A DNA stretch of 64,000 nt from Hyphomonadaceae bacterium (lineage in GTDB: Bacteria; Pseudomonadota; Alphaproteobacteria; Caulobacterales; Aquidulcibacteraceae). Below the pieces are notes generated by a model that saw nothing but the letters and a program-made list of their open reading frames with translations, searched no databases and was not told the DNA's origin. This document shows, piece after piece, positions 10,040-17,299 of this stretch; within the stretch, counting starts at the first letter, position 1, and every line of letters begins with the position of its first letter. The stretch lies in contig JAHDXR010000005.1 in the NCBI GenBank assembly GCA_023384105.1, forward strand, positions 124,001 to 188,000. Reading direction: 5' to 3'. A program made the translations under genes and the position numbers.

Positions 10040-10429
10040 ATGAGCGCGCAAGCGACAATCGACCGGCGCAAGCTGCCGCTAGTTTATTCGTGTTCGGGGT
10101 GCTCAAGCGCCGCGCAGACGAGCAACGACGTAGCGCTTGAGTTGAACCGGCGCAACTTGGCCGAGATGTCCTGTATCGCCGGCGTCGGCGGGGACGTTCC
10201 CAAGCTGGTGAAGGTGGCCAAATCGGGGCGGCCGATCGTTGCGATCGACGGCTGCGCGCTTGCCTGTGTGAAGAACACCCTGGCCCGCCACGGCGTGGAG
10301 CCCACAGTGTGGCACAACCTTCGGCGCTACGATGTGGCGAAGATCTACAATACGGATGCTGATCCGGAAAACATCGGGCGGGTGCTGGAGATCGTCATCG
10401 CTTCGCTTCCGGAAGGCGGCGACGGTTGA
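10040..10429 (+). CDS. DGC-domain putative zinc-binding protein
   Basis: A 129-residue protein with the conserved cysteines of the DGC family: YSCSGCS (16-22), EMSCIAGVGGDV and DGCALAC, the DGC motif that names the family. Such proteins are often next to redox, sulfur or metal-resistance genes, but their biochemical role is not established. ATG 10040 has GGAGG about 14 nt upstream, a longer spacing than usual. Followed 84 nt later by the ArsR-type repressor and so may belong to the sulfide module. Confidence 0.8.
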   Translation: MSAQATIDRRKLPLVYSCSGCSSAAQTSNDVALELNRRNLAEMSCIAGVGGDVPKLVKVAKSGRPIVAIDGCALACVKNTLARHGVEPTVWHNLRRYDVAKIYNTDADPENIGRVLEIVIASLPEGGDG

Positions 10430-10485
10430 GCGGCGACGCCCGCGCCGGAGCGCTGGAGCGCGTGGTTGAAGAGATATGAGCGGTC

Positions 10486-10499
10486 GCTAATATATACGC
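10486..10499. promoter_or_regulatory. Probable ArsR/BigR-type operator upstream of the repressor gene
   Basis: GCTAATATATACGC, an AT-rich patch in GC-rich DNA, matches 13 of 14 bases with the complement of 12811-12824 (GCTAATATATATGC) in front of the sulfide:quinone oxidoreductase operon. It ends 14 nt before the proposed TTG start of the ArsR-type gene, an expected place for autorepression. The shared site at both transcription units is the main evidence. Confidence 0.65.
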
Positions 10500-10513
10500 C
10501 AGGAGATCCCGCA

Positions 10514-10837
10514 TTGGCGACCGTGACCAAGAACAACACCAAGGCGATGCGCGAGCTGGAGAGCCGCGCCGGCGAGGCCGCCGAGCTGCTCAAGCTGCTC
10601 GCCAACGATCAGCGCCTGATCATTCTTTGCCGCTTGAGCGGTGAGGAAATGTCGGTGTCCGAACTGAGCGAGTACGTGGATCTCGCGCAGTCGGCCCTGT
10701 CGCAGCATCTGGCGAAGCTGCGCGCGCAGGGGCTCGTCGCCACGCGCCGCGAGGGCCAGAACATCTATTACCGGCTGGCCAATCCCACGGCGCAGAAGCT
10801 CGTCGGCGCGCTCTGCGAGCTTTATGGCGGCAAGTGA
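10514..10837 (+). CDS. ArsR-family repressor, BigR/SqrR-like
   Basis: A 107-residue winged-helix protein with the recognition region LAQSALSQHLAKLRAQGLV and a beta-wing VATRREGQNIYYRL. TTG 10514 is chosen because AGGAG sits 8 nt upstream; the earlier ATG at 10466 would place the operator at 10486 inside the gene. Cys39 is at the position of the first conserved cysteine of the persulfide sensors BigR/SqrR. The second, Cys101, lies near but not exactly at their C-terminal cysteine. With sqr opposite, a (per)sulfide-sensing repressor is the best guess. Confidence 0.85.
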   Translation: MATVTKNNTKAMRELESRAGEAAELLKLLANDQRLIILCRLSGEEMSVSELSEYVDLAQSALSQHLAKLRAQGLVATRREGQNIYYRLANPTAQKLVGALCELYGGK

Positions 10838-10840
10838 AGC

Positions 10841-11044
10841 TTACTTGAACGCCGCGCCCGGCTTCAGCCCGAGGCGCTTGAACGCCATCGCGGCCGGGCA
10901 GAAGCCGGTGAACGCCGCCTGAAACATGTTGAGCCCGGCGAACGCCGGCAGCAGCGCCCAGTAGGGATGCACCCAGATCGCGAGGGCGAGGCCCGTCAGC
11001 ACGACGATGCCGGCGAAAGCGAAAACAGCGCGGTCGACATTCAT
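10841..11044 (-). CDS. DUF2892 (YgaP-type) small membrane protein
   Basis: A 67-residue protein with two hydrophobic segments (about 7-25 and 29-47) and the FTGFCPAAM motif seen in the membrane part of YgaP, an E. coli rhodanese. Here the rhodanese domain is absent and only the membrane domain remains, a common form in sulfur-metabolism operons. Its ATG overlaps the thioredoxin stop (ATGA), so translation is coupled. Last gene of the sqr operon, 3 nt from the convergent repressor gene. Confidence 0.8.
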   Translation of the reverse strand: MNVDRAVFAFAGIVVLTGLALAIWVHPYWALLPAFAGLNMFQAAFTGFCPAAMAFKRLGLKPGAAFK

Positions 11045-11493
11045 GATTGTGTTTCCAGTTGTTGGATGGTTTGCAGGTGTCGGGTGAGCCATTCGCCCAG
11101 CTGAGCGCTGGTCATGAGCCCGGCGTGTCGGGCGATTTCGACGCCGTCGTGAAACAGGACCAGCGCCGGGATGCCGCGTACGCCGAGCTGCGCCGGGGCG
11201 CCGGTCTCGTCGGCGTTGAGCTTGAGAAAGCGGACATTGGGTTCGAACCGGCGCGCCGCTTCGGCGAAGTGCGGGGCCATCATCCGGCACGGCCCGCACC
11301 AGGGCGCCCAGACATCGACCAGAACCGGGCCGACCGTCAGCTTCACATGCGCCGCCAGTCCGGCGTCGTCGACGTCGACAGGCGCGCCCGCGAACAGTTT
11401 CTCGCCGCAGCGGCCGCACTTTGCGGCGCCGGGATCGCGATCGCCGATGCGGTTGCCGGTTTGGCAGATGGGGCAGACAGCTTGTTTCATCAT
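11041..11493 (-). CDS. trxC: Thioredoxin 2-type protein (TrxC)
   Basis: A 150-residue protein with an N-terminal zinc ribbon (CPICQTGNR near residue 7, CGRCGEK near 35) followed by a thioredoxin fold with active site WAPWCGPCR and the cis-Pro region RGIPALVLF. This layout is that of TrxC. In this operon it could reduce persulfides or polysulfides formed by the quinone oxidoreductase (inference). Its ATG overlaps the sqr stop (ATGA), and its own stop overlaps the next start. Confidence 0.9.
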   Translation of the reverse strand: MMKQAVCPICQTGNRIGDRDPGAAKCGRCGEKLFAGAPVDVDDAGLAAHVKLTVGPVLVDVWAPWCGPCRMMAPHFAEAARRFEPNVRFLKLNADETGAPAQLGVRGIPALVLFHDGVEIARHAGLMTSAQLGEWLTRHLQTIQQLETQS

Positions 11494-12779
11494 GCGTGCG
11501 GCCGCTTGGTTTCCTTGAGTTTCGAGATGCCGAGCACTTTCAGCGCCAGGGACTCGTAGAACGGCTCGCTCTCGCCGCGGCGCAGCTTGCCGATGAAGTA
11601 GCGTTCGAACTGCTCCTTCGCGAAATGCACCCACTTGCCGTGCGCGGACCAGTTGACGTTGCGCGGCGGGATTTGCGGCTGCGCCACGAAGGCGACGCCG
11701 TCGTCGCCGAAATCGGCGAGGCAGATCGCGTTCCAGGTGGCCTGTTCGACGGCGTCGCGGCCGCGCACGAGATCGCCGATATTGCGTGCGGTCGCCGTCA
11801 CCATGGACTCGATCATGAAGCCGGTTTTCGGCACGCCGACGGGAACGGGCGTCTTGCCGGTCGGCGGGATCGCGACGGCGACGCCGATGCCGAACACGTT
11901 CGGATATTTCGGATTGCGCTGGTTCTGATCGACGATGACGAAACCGCGCGGGTTGACCAGGCCCTCGACGCCCACGATCGCCGGCACGCCGCGGAACGCC
12001 GGCAGCAGCATCGAGAACGCAAACGGCAGATCGTGGCCGGTCTTGACCGAGCCGTCTTCGTTCAATTCCTCGACCGACATCTGGCCGGCCTCGACCTTGG
12101 CGACGCGCGCATTGGTGATCCACTTGATGTGGCGCTCGCGCATTTCGCTTTCGAGCAGGCTCTTGGTGTCGCCGACGCCGTCGAGGCCGAGATGGCCGAT
12201 ATAGGGCTCGGCGGTGACGAAGGTCATCGGCACGCGGTCGCGCAGCTTGCGGCGGCGCAGCTCGGTGTCGAGGATCATGGCGAACTCGTAGGCCGGACCA
12301 TAGCAGGATGCGCCCTGAACGGCGCCGACGACGATCGGACCGGGAGCTTCGCAGAACGCCTCGAACGCGCCGGCCGCTTTCTCGGCGTGATCGATGTGGC
12401 AGATCGAATGCGTGAAGCGATCCGGACCCAGTCCCTCGATCTCGTCGAAGGCGAGATCGGGGCCGGTGGCGATGACGAGATAGTCGTAGTCGACGGCGCC
12501 GCCGGCTTCGAGCTCGACCCGGTTCTCCGCCGGATGCACGCGTTTCGCCCCGACGGAGATGAAGTCGATATGCTTGCGCTTCATCACCGGCGGAAGGTTG
12601 ACCTCGATGGTGTCGCGTCTGCGCCAGTTAACCGCGATCCAGGGGTTCGAAGGCACGAAGTGATAGGTATCGCCCTTGGAAATCAGCACGACCTTGTCTT
12701 CGGGCCGCACTTCGCTGCGAATCTCGTAGGCCGCAAGCACGCCGCCGAGCCCTGCGCCTAGAATTGCGATCGTCGCCAT
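11490..12779 (-). CDS. sqr: Sulfide:quinone oxidoreductase
   Basis: A 429-residue FAD protein with an N-terminal dinucleotide fold (ILGAGLGG, 6-13). Cysteines at 127, 159 (GASCYGP) and 353 (AICLADFG) correspond to the three cysteines of type I sulfide:quinone oxidoreductase. GIGVAVAIPPTGKTPVPVG (297-315) fits the second FAD contact. It would oxidise sulfide to sulfane sulfur at the membrane and pass electrons to ubiquinone. The start ATG 12779 has GGAGG 7 nt upstream. First gene of an overlapping operon with trxC and DUF2892, preceded by operator-like palindromes. Confidence 0.9.
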   Translation of the reverse strand: MATIAILGAGLGGVLAAYEIRSEVRPEDKVVLISKGDTYHFVPSNPWIAVNWRRRDTIEVNLPPVMKRKHIDFISVGAKRVHPAENRVELEAGGAVDYDYLVIATGPDLAFDEIEGLGPDRFTHSICHIDHAEKAAGAFEAFCEAPGPIVVGAVQGASCYGPAYEFAMILDTELRRRKLRDRVPMTFVTAEPYIGHLGLDGVGDTKSLLESEMRERHIKWITNARVAKVEAGQMSVEELNEDGSVKTGHDLPFAFSMLLPAFRGVPAIVGVEGLVNPRGFVIVDQNQRNPKYPNVFGIGVAVAIPPTGKTPVPVGVPKTGFMIESMVTATARNIGDLVRGRDAVEQATWNAICLADFGDDGVAFVAQPQIPPRNVNWSAHGKWVHFAKEQFERYFIGKLRRGESEPFYESLALKVLGISKLKETKRPHA

Positions 12780-12810
12780 ATCTGTTCCTCCCGGCGCGGG
12801 GGGCGCCATT

Positions 12811-12841
12811 GCATATATATTAGCACATGCGTATATACGCA
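12811..12841. promoter_or_regulatory. Double AT-rich operator upstream of sqr
   Basis: Two motifs lie side by side 32-62 nt before the sqr start. GCATATATATTAGC (12811-12824) is the complement of the repressor-gene operator with one difference. TGCGTATATACGCA (12828-12841) is a perfect 14-bp palindrome. The stretch also faces the RND adaptor gene at 12955, which might share the control. Assignment to the ArsR-type protein encoded at 10514 is by shared sequence. Confidence 0.65.
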
Positions 12842-12954
12842 ACTATTGGATTGGAGCGGTGACAGAACCATGCCGTTCCCGCACCGGCGGGTGTTGATCT
12901 GACGCAACGTCAATCTTGCCGCTGGCGGTGAGATGCGAGGTTAGGGAGGTGGCG

Positions 12955-13983
12955 ATGAAGAAGATCGTCCTAGTGTTGGCGGCGGCGCTTCTGGCGTCGT
13001 GCGGATCGCGGGATGCAGCCGCCCCGGCGCCGGCCGCCGCGCCCGAGGGACAGCTCGTTGTCGAGCGGACCCTCGCGCCCGACTACAAGACGGTCGCGGC
13101 TGTGCTCACCAGCCGCGATGTCGGCGACGCCCGCGCCCGCATCGGCGGAACCTTGACCCGCTTGCTGGTGCGCGAAGGCGACCAGGTGCGCCGCGGCCAG
13201 GTGGTTGCGGTCATCGCCGACCAGCGTCTGGCGCTGGAGGCGCAGGCCGGCGCGGCCGGCGTCGCCGCCGCCGAAGCCGCCGCCGAACGCGCGCGCGCGG
13301 ACCAGGCGCGGTTCCAGGTTCTGTTCGACCGTGGCTTCCTCGCGCAGGCGCGCATGGATCAGGTCAATGCGGAGACCCGCGCCGCCGAGGCGCAGTTGCG
13401 TGCGGCGCGCTCGCAGGGCGGGGCGCTGTCGGAAGCCAATGCGCAGGGCCAGGTGCTCGCGCCCGCCGACGGCCGCGTCACCCGCGCGCCGATCCCGCAG
13501 GGCGCGGTGGTGATGCCCGGCGAAGTCGTGGTCGCCATCGCCACCGGCGCCCGGGTGCTGCGGCTGGAATTGCCGGAGGCGCAGGCCGCGTTCCTGCACG
13601 AGGGGCAGGATATCCGCATCCTCGACGTCGGCGAGAGCCCGGAAGCGCGCACGGTGCGCGTCCGCCAGGTCTATCCCGCGATCGAGAACGGCCGCGTGAC
13701 CGCCGATCTCGACGCCGCCGGCCTTGACGGCGAATTCGTCGGCGCCCGCGTGCGCGTGCTGATCCCGGCGGGCGAGCGCGAAGCGGTCATCGTCCCGGTC
13801 CGCTACATCGTCACCCGCTTCGGCGTCGACTATGTGCGGCTCGTGCGCGACGGCGGCGTCATCATCGACGCGCCGGTTCAGCGCGGCGCGCCGCTGCCGA
13901 CCGACGCCATGCCGGACGGCGTCGAGATTCTCTCCGGACTCAACGCGGGCGACGCCATCGCGCCGCCGGAGGCCGGCGCATGA
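12955..13983 (+). CDS. RND efflux periplasmic adaptor lipoprotein
   Basis: A 342-residue protein with a lipoprotein signal (lipobox LLASC, Cys at residue 16), a biotinyl-lipoyl hairpin region (TRLLVREGDQVRRGQVVAVI), a long Ala/Glu-rich coiled-coil (about 85-145) and beta-barrel segments. This is the layout of AcrA/MexA-type membrane-fusion proteins. ATG 12955 has GGGAGG upstream; an earlier ATG at 12916 would hide the signal peptide. Its stop overlaps the pump gene start (ATGA). No outer-membrane channel gene follows. Confidence 0.9.
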   Translation: MKKIVLVLAAALLASCGSRDAAAPAPAAAPEGQLVVERTLAPDYKTVAAVLTSRDVGDARARIGGTLTRLLVREGDQVRRGQVVAVIADQRLALEAQAGAAGVAAAEAAAERARADQARFQVLFDRGFLAQARMDQVNAETRAAEAQLRAARSQGGALSEANAQGQVLAPADGRVTRAPIPQGAVVMPGEVVVAIATGARVLRLELPEAQAAFLHEGQDIRILDVGESPEARTVRVRQVYPAIENGRVTADLDAAGLDGEFVGARVRVLIPAGEREAVIVPVRYIVTRFGVDYVRLVRDGGVIIDAPVQRGAPLPTDAMPDGVEILSGLNAGDAIAPPEAGA

Positions 13984-16900
13984 CTCTCGGCATTTCCGGA
14001 TCGCTGACCAAAGGCACGATCCGTTCCCCGCTCACGCCGCTGTTCCTGCTGACGGCGCTGGCGCTCGGCCTGCTGGCGCTGTTCACCATCCCGCGCGAGG
14101 AAGAACCGCAAATCTCGGTGCCGCTGGTCGACATCAGCGTGCGCGCCGACGGCCTGCGCGCCCCCGACGCCGTGGAGCTGATCACCAAGCCGCTGGAGAC
14201 CATCGTCAAAGGCGTCGAGGGCGTTGAACACGTTTACAGCCAGACCGAAGACGACCGCGTGCTGGTGACGGCGCGCTTCCTCGTCGGCACCGATCCGGAC
14301 GACGCCATCGTCCGCATCCAGCAGGAAATTCGCGCCAATTACGACCGCATTCCGGTCGGCGTTCCTGAGCCGCAGATCGTGGCGCGCGGCGTCAACGACG
14401 TGCCGATCATGGTGATCACCCTGGCGCCTGGCGCCGAGGCCGCGGATCGCTGGGACGACAGCGCGCTCTATCGCGTCGCCGACGAGCTTCAGAGCGAACT
14501 GATGAAGGTGGAGAATGTCGGCCTCACCTTCATCGTCGGCGGCCGGCCGCAGGAAATTCGCGTCGCGCCCGACCCCGGTCGGCTCGCGCTCTACGGCGTG
14601 CCGCTTGGGCGCGTGATCGAAACCGTGCGCAACGCCAACCGCTCCTTTCCGGGCGGCGATCTGCGCGGGCGGGACGGCGTGTCTTCCGCCATTATCGGCC
14701 GGACGCTCGACGATCCCGGCGCGATCGGCCTGCTCACCGTGCAGGCGGCGGACGGACGCAGCGTCTATATCCGCGACGTCGCCGAAGTGACGCTCGGTCC
14801 GCGCGAGGACCAGGCGCGCGTTTGGCGGTTCACCCGAGACGGCGAAGGCCAGCGCATTGCGCCTGCGGTGAGCCTCGCCATCGCCAAGCGCGACGGCGCC
14901 AACGCCGTCGTCGTGTCGCAGGCGGTGGAGCGGCGCCTGCATGCGCTCGAAGGGTCGCTGATCCCGCATGGCGTCGACGTCGCGGTCACGCGCAACTATG
15001 GCGAGACCGCCAACGAGAAGGCCAACGAACTCCTGTTCCACCTGGGTCTGGCGACGATCTCCATCGTCGCGCTGATCTGGTTCGCCGTCGGCCGCCGCGA
15101 GGCGATGGTGACGGCGGTGGTGATCCCCACCACCATCCTGCTGACGCTGTTCGCCTCCAACCTGATGGGCTACACCATCAACCGCGTCAGCCTGTTCGCG
15201 CTGATCTTCTCGATCGGCATCCTGGTCGACGACGCCATCGTCATCATCGAGAATATCGCCCGGCACTGGGCGATGAAGGACGGCCGCTCCCGCGTCCAGG
15301 CCGCGATCGAAGCCGTGGCCGAGGTCGGCAATCCGACCATCGTCGCCACGCTCACCGTGGTCGCGGCGCTGTTGCCGATGATGTTCGTCTCCGGCCTGAT
15401 GGGCCCCTACATGGCGCCGATCCCGGCCAACGCCTCGGCGGCGATGCTGTTCTCGTTCTTCGTCGCCGTGGTGATCGCGCCGTGGCTGATGCTCAAGTTT
15501 GCGCCGAAGGCGGAAGCCGCAGGCGCGCATGGCGGCCGCGGCCATGACGAGGAAGGCTTCTTCGGCCGCCTCTACCGTCGCGTCGCCGCGCCGATCATCC
15601 GCTCGCGCAAGGGCGCGCGGAAATTCCTGGTCATTGTCGGCGTCGCCACCATCGTCGCCATGTCGCTGTTCGCCACGCGCACGGTGCGGGTGAAGCTCCT
15701 GCCGTTCGACAACAAGTCCGAACTGCAAGTGGTGATCGATCTGCCGGAAGGTTCGTCGCTGGAGGCGACCGAGCGGGTGCTGATCGAAGCCGCGGCCGTC
15801 GCCGGCACGGTGGAGGAGGTGGTCTCCGTCGACGCCTACGCCGGCACGGCCGCGCCGTTCAACTTCAACGGCCTTGTCCGCCACTATTACATGCGCCAGC
15901 GCCCCGAGCTGGGCGATCTGCAATTGACGCTCGAGCCGAAGCACGACCGCAGCCGCTCCAGCCACGCCATCGCGCTCGACCTGCGCCAGCGGCTGCAATC
16001 GCTGCACGCGCCGGACGGCACGGTGGTGCGCGTGGTGGAAGTGCCGCCCGGCCCGCCGGTGATCTCGACGCTGTTGGCGGAGATCTACGGCCCGGACGCC
16101 GAAACGCGCCGCGCCGTCGCCACCGAGATGCGCGGCATCTTCAATCAGGTGCCATACCTCGTCGACATCGACGACAGCTTCGGCGCGCAGCGGCCGCGCC
16201 TGCGGCTGACGCCCGACCGCGAGCAGATCGAGTTCTTCGGCGTCGCTGAGCGCGACATGCTCGATTCCGTCGCCGTCGCCATGGGCGGGCAGGTGGTCGG
16301 CTATTCGCATCGCGGCGAGGGGCGCAATCCGATCGAGATCAGCGTGCGCCTGCCGCAATCAGCCCGCGCCTGGAGCCAGAATCTCGCCTCGATTCCGGTG
16401 GCGGCGACGGCTGACGGCGCGCGCCTGGTTGAGCTGGGCGAACTGGTCCGCGCCGACACCGAAGCCGGCTCGTATCCGATCTTCCGCCGCAACGGCCGCT
16501 ACGCCGAAATGGTGATGGCCGAACTCGCCGGGGAATACGAAGCGCCGATCTACGGCATGCTCGACGTAGAGCGCCTGGTGCGCGAGCACGACTGGGGCGC
16601 GCTGCCGCGGCCCGAAATCATCATGTACGGCCAGCCGGAGAACGAGAGCGTTCCGTCGCTGTTGTGGGACGGCGAATGGGAGATCACCTACGTCACCTTC
16701 CGCGACATGGGCGCGGCGTTCATGGTCGCCATTCTCGGCATCTACATTCTGGTGGTGGCGCAGTTCAAAAGCTTCAAGCTGCCGCTGGTGATCCTGACGC
16801 CGATCCCGCTGACGCTGATCGGCATCGTCATCGGCCACATGCTGTTCAACGCGCCGTTCACGGCGACGTCGATGATCGGCTTTATCGCGCTTGCCGGCAT

Positions 16901-17225
16901 CATCGTCCGCAACTCGATCCTGCTGGTGGACTTCATCCGCCACGCCAAGACGCCGGAGCGCTCCTTGCGCGAGGTGCTGCTGGAGGCGGGCGCCATCCGC
17001 TTCAAGCCGATCATGCTGACGGCGCTTGCGGCGATGATCGGCGCGGGCGTCATCCTGTTCGACCCGATCTTCCAGGGTCTCGCCATTTCGCTGCTGTTCG
17101 GCCTCGCCTCGTCAACATTGCTCACCGTGCTGGTGATCCCGGCGATCTACATCGTCATGCGCGACGACGAACGGCGCGAACCGGAACCGTCCGGCCTCCA
17201 GGCGCCCCGCCTCGCGGCGGAGTAG
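13980..17225 (+). CDS. RND family efflux permease
   Basis: A 1081-residue inner-membrane pump with twelve predicted helices and two large periplasmic loops. TM4 holds the proton-relay motif GILVDDAIVIIENIAR (Asp-Asp). N-terminal KGTIRSPLTPLFLL and the IPREEEPQISVP segment are typical of the AcrB/CusA superfamily. The closest pattern is the group of multidrug or lipid-exporting pumps paired with a lipoprotein adaptor, not CusA, as no Met cluster is seen. Coupled to the adaptor by a 4-nt overlap. Confidence 0.92.
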   Translation: MTLGISGSLTKGTIRSPLTPLFLLTALALGLLALFTIPREEEPQISVPLVDISVRADGLRAPDAVELITKPLETIVKGVEGVEHVYSQTEDDRVLVTARFLVGTDPDDAIVRIQQEIRANYDRIPVGVPEPQIVARGVNDVPIMVITLAPGAEAADRWDDSALYRVADELQSELMKVENVGLTFIVGGRPQEIRVAPDPGRLALYGVPLGRVIETVRNANRSFPGGDLRGRDGVSSAIIGRTLDDPGAIGLLTVQAADGRSVYIRDVAEVTLGPREDQARVWRFTRDGEGQRIAPAVSLAIAKRDGANAVVVSQAVERRLHALEGSLIPHGVDVAVTRNYGETANEKANELLFHLGLATISIVALIWFAVGRREAMVTAVVIPTTILLTLFASNLMGYTINRVSLFALIFSIGILVDDAIVIIENIARHWAMKDGRSRVQAAIEAVAEVGNPTIVATLTVVAALLPMMFVSGLMGPYMAPIPANASAAMLFSFFVAVVIAPWLMLKFAPKAEAAGAHGGRGHDEEGFFGRLYRRVAAPIIRSRKGARKFLVIVGVATIVAMSLFATRTVRVKLLPFDNKSELQVVIDLPEGSSLEATERVLIEAAAVAGTVEEVVSVDAYAGTAAPFNFNGLVRHYYMRQRPELGDLQLTLEPKHDRSRSSHAIALDLRQRLQSLHAPDGTVVRVVEVPPGPPVISTLLAEIYGPDAETRRAVATEMRGIFNQVPYLVDIDDSFGAQRPRLRLTPDREQIEFFGVAERDMLDSVAVAMGGQVVGYSHRGEGRNPIEISVRLPQSARAWSQNLASIPVAATADGARLVELGELVRADTEAGSYPIFRRNGRYAEMVMAELAGEYEAPIYGMLDVERLVREHDWGALPRPEIIMYGQPENESVPSLLWDGEWEITYVTFRDMGAAFMVAILGIYILVVAQFKSFKLPLVILTPIPLTLIGIVIGHMLFNAPFTATSMIGFIALAGIIVRNSILLVDFIRHAKTPERSLREVLLEAGAIRFKPIMLTALAAMIGAGVILFDPIFQGLAISLLFGLASSTLLTVLVIPAIYIVMRDDERREPEPSGLQAPRLAAE

Positions 17226-17299
17226 GTCTTTGTTCCCCGCTTGACCTCGCGCAAGGGCGGGAGGCGCCGGGCGTGCGAGCAAGGCGGCGGAGAAGGAAC

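Noticed and set aside
12916-12954. Earlier ATG for the RND adaptor
   Set aside because: It would bury the lipoprotein signal peptide; GGGAGG upstream of ATG 12955 supports the shorter form.
13878-16358. 826-codon open frame antisense to the RND pump
   Set aside because: No family motifs; His/Arg/Asp-rich shadow of a well-supported gene. The same applies to the long minus frames over ppsA (17147-19825), over 24452-28195, and the plus frame 22097-24430.
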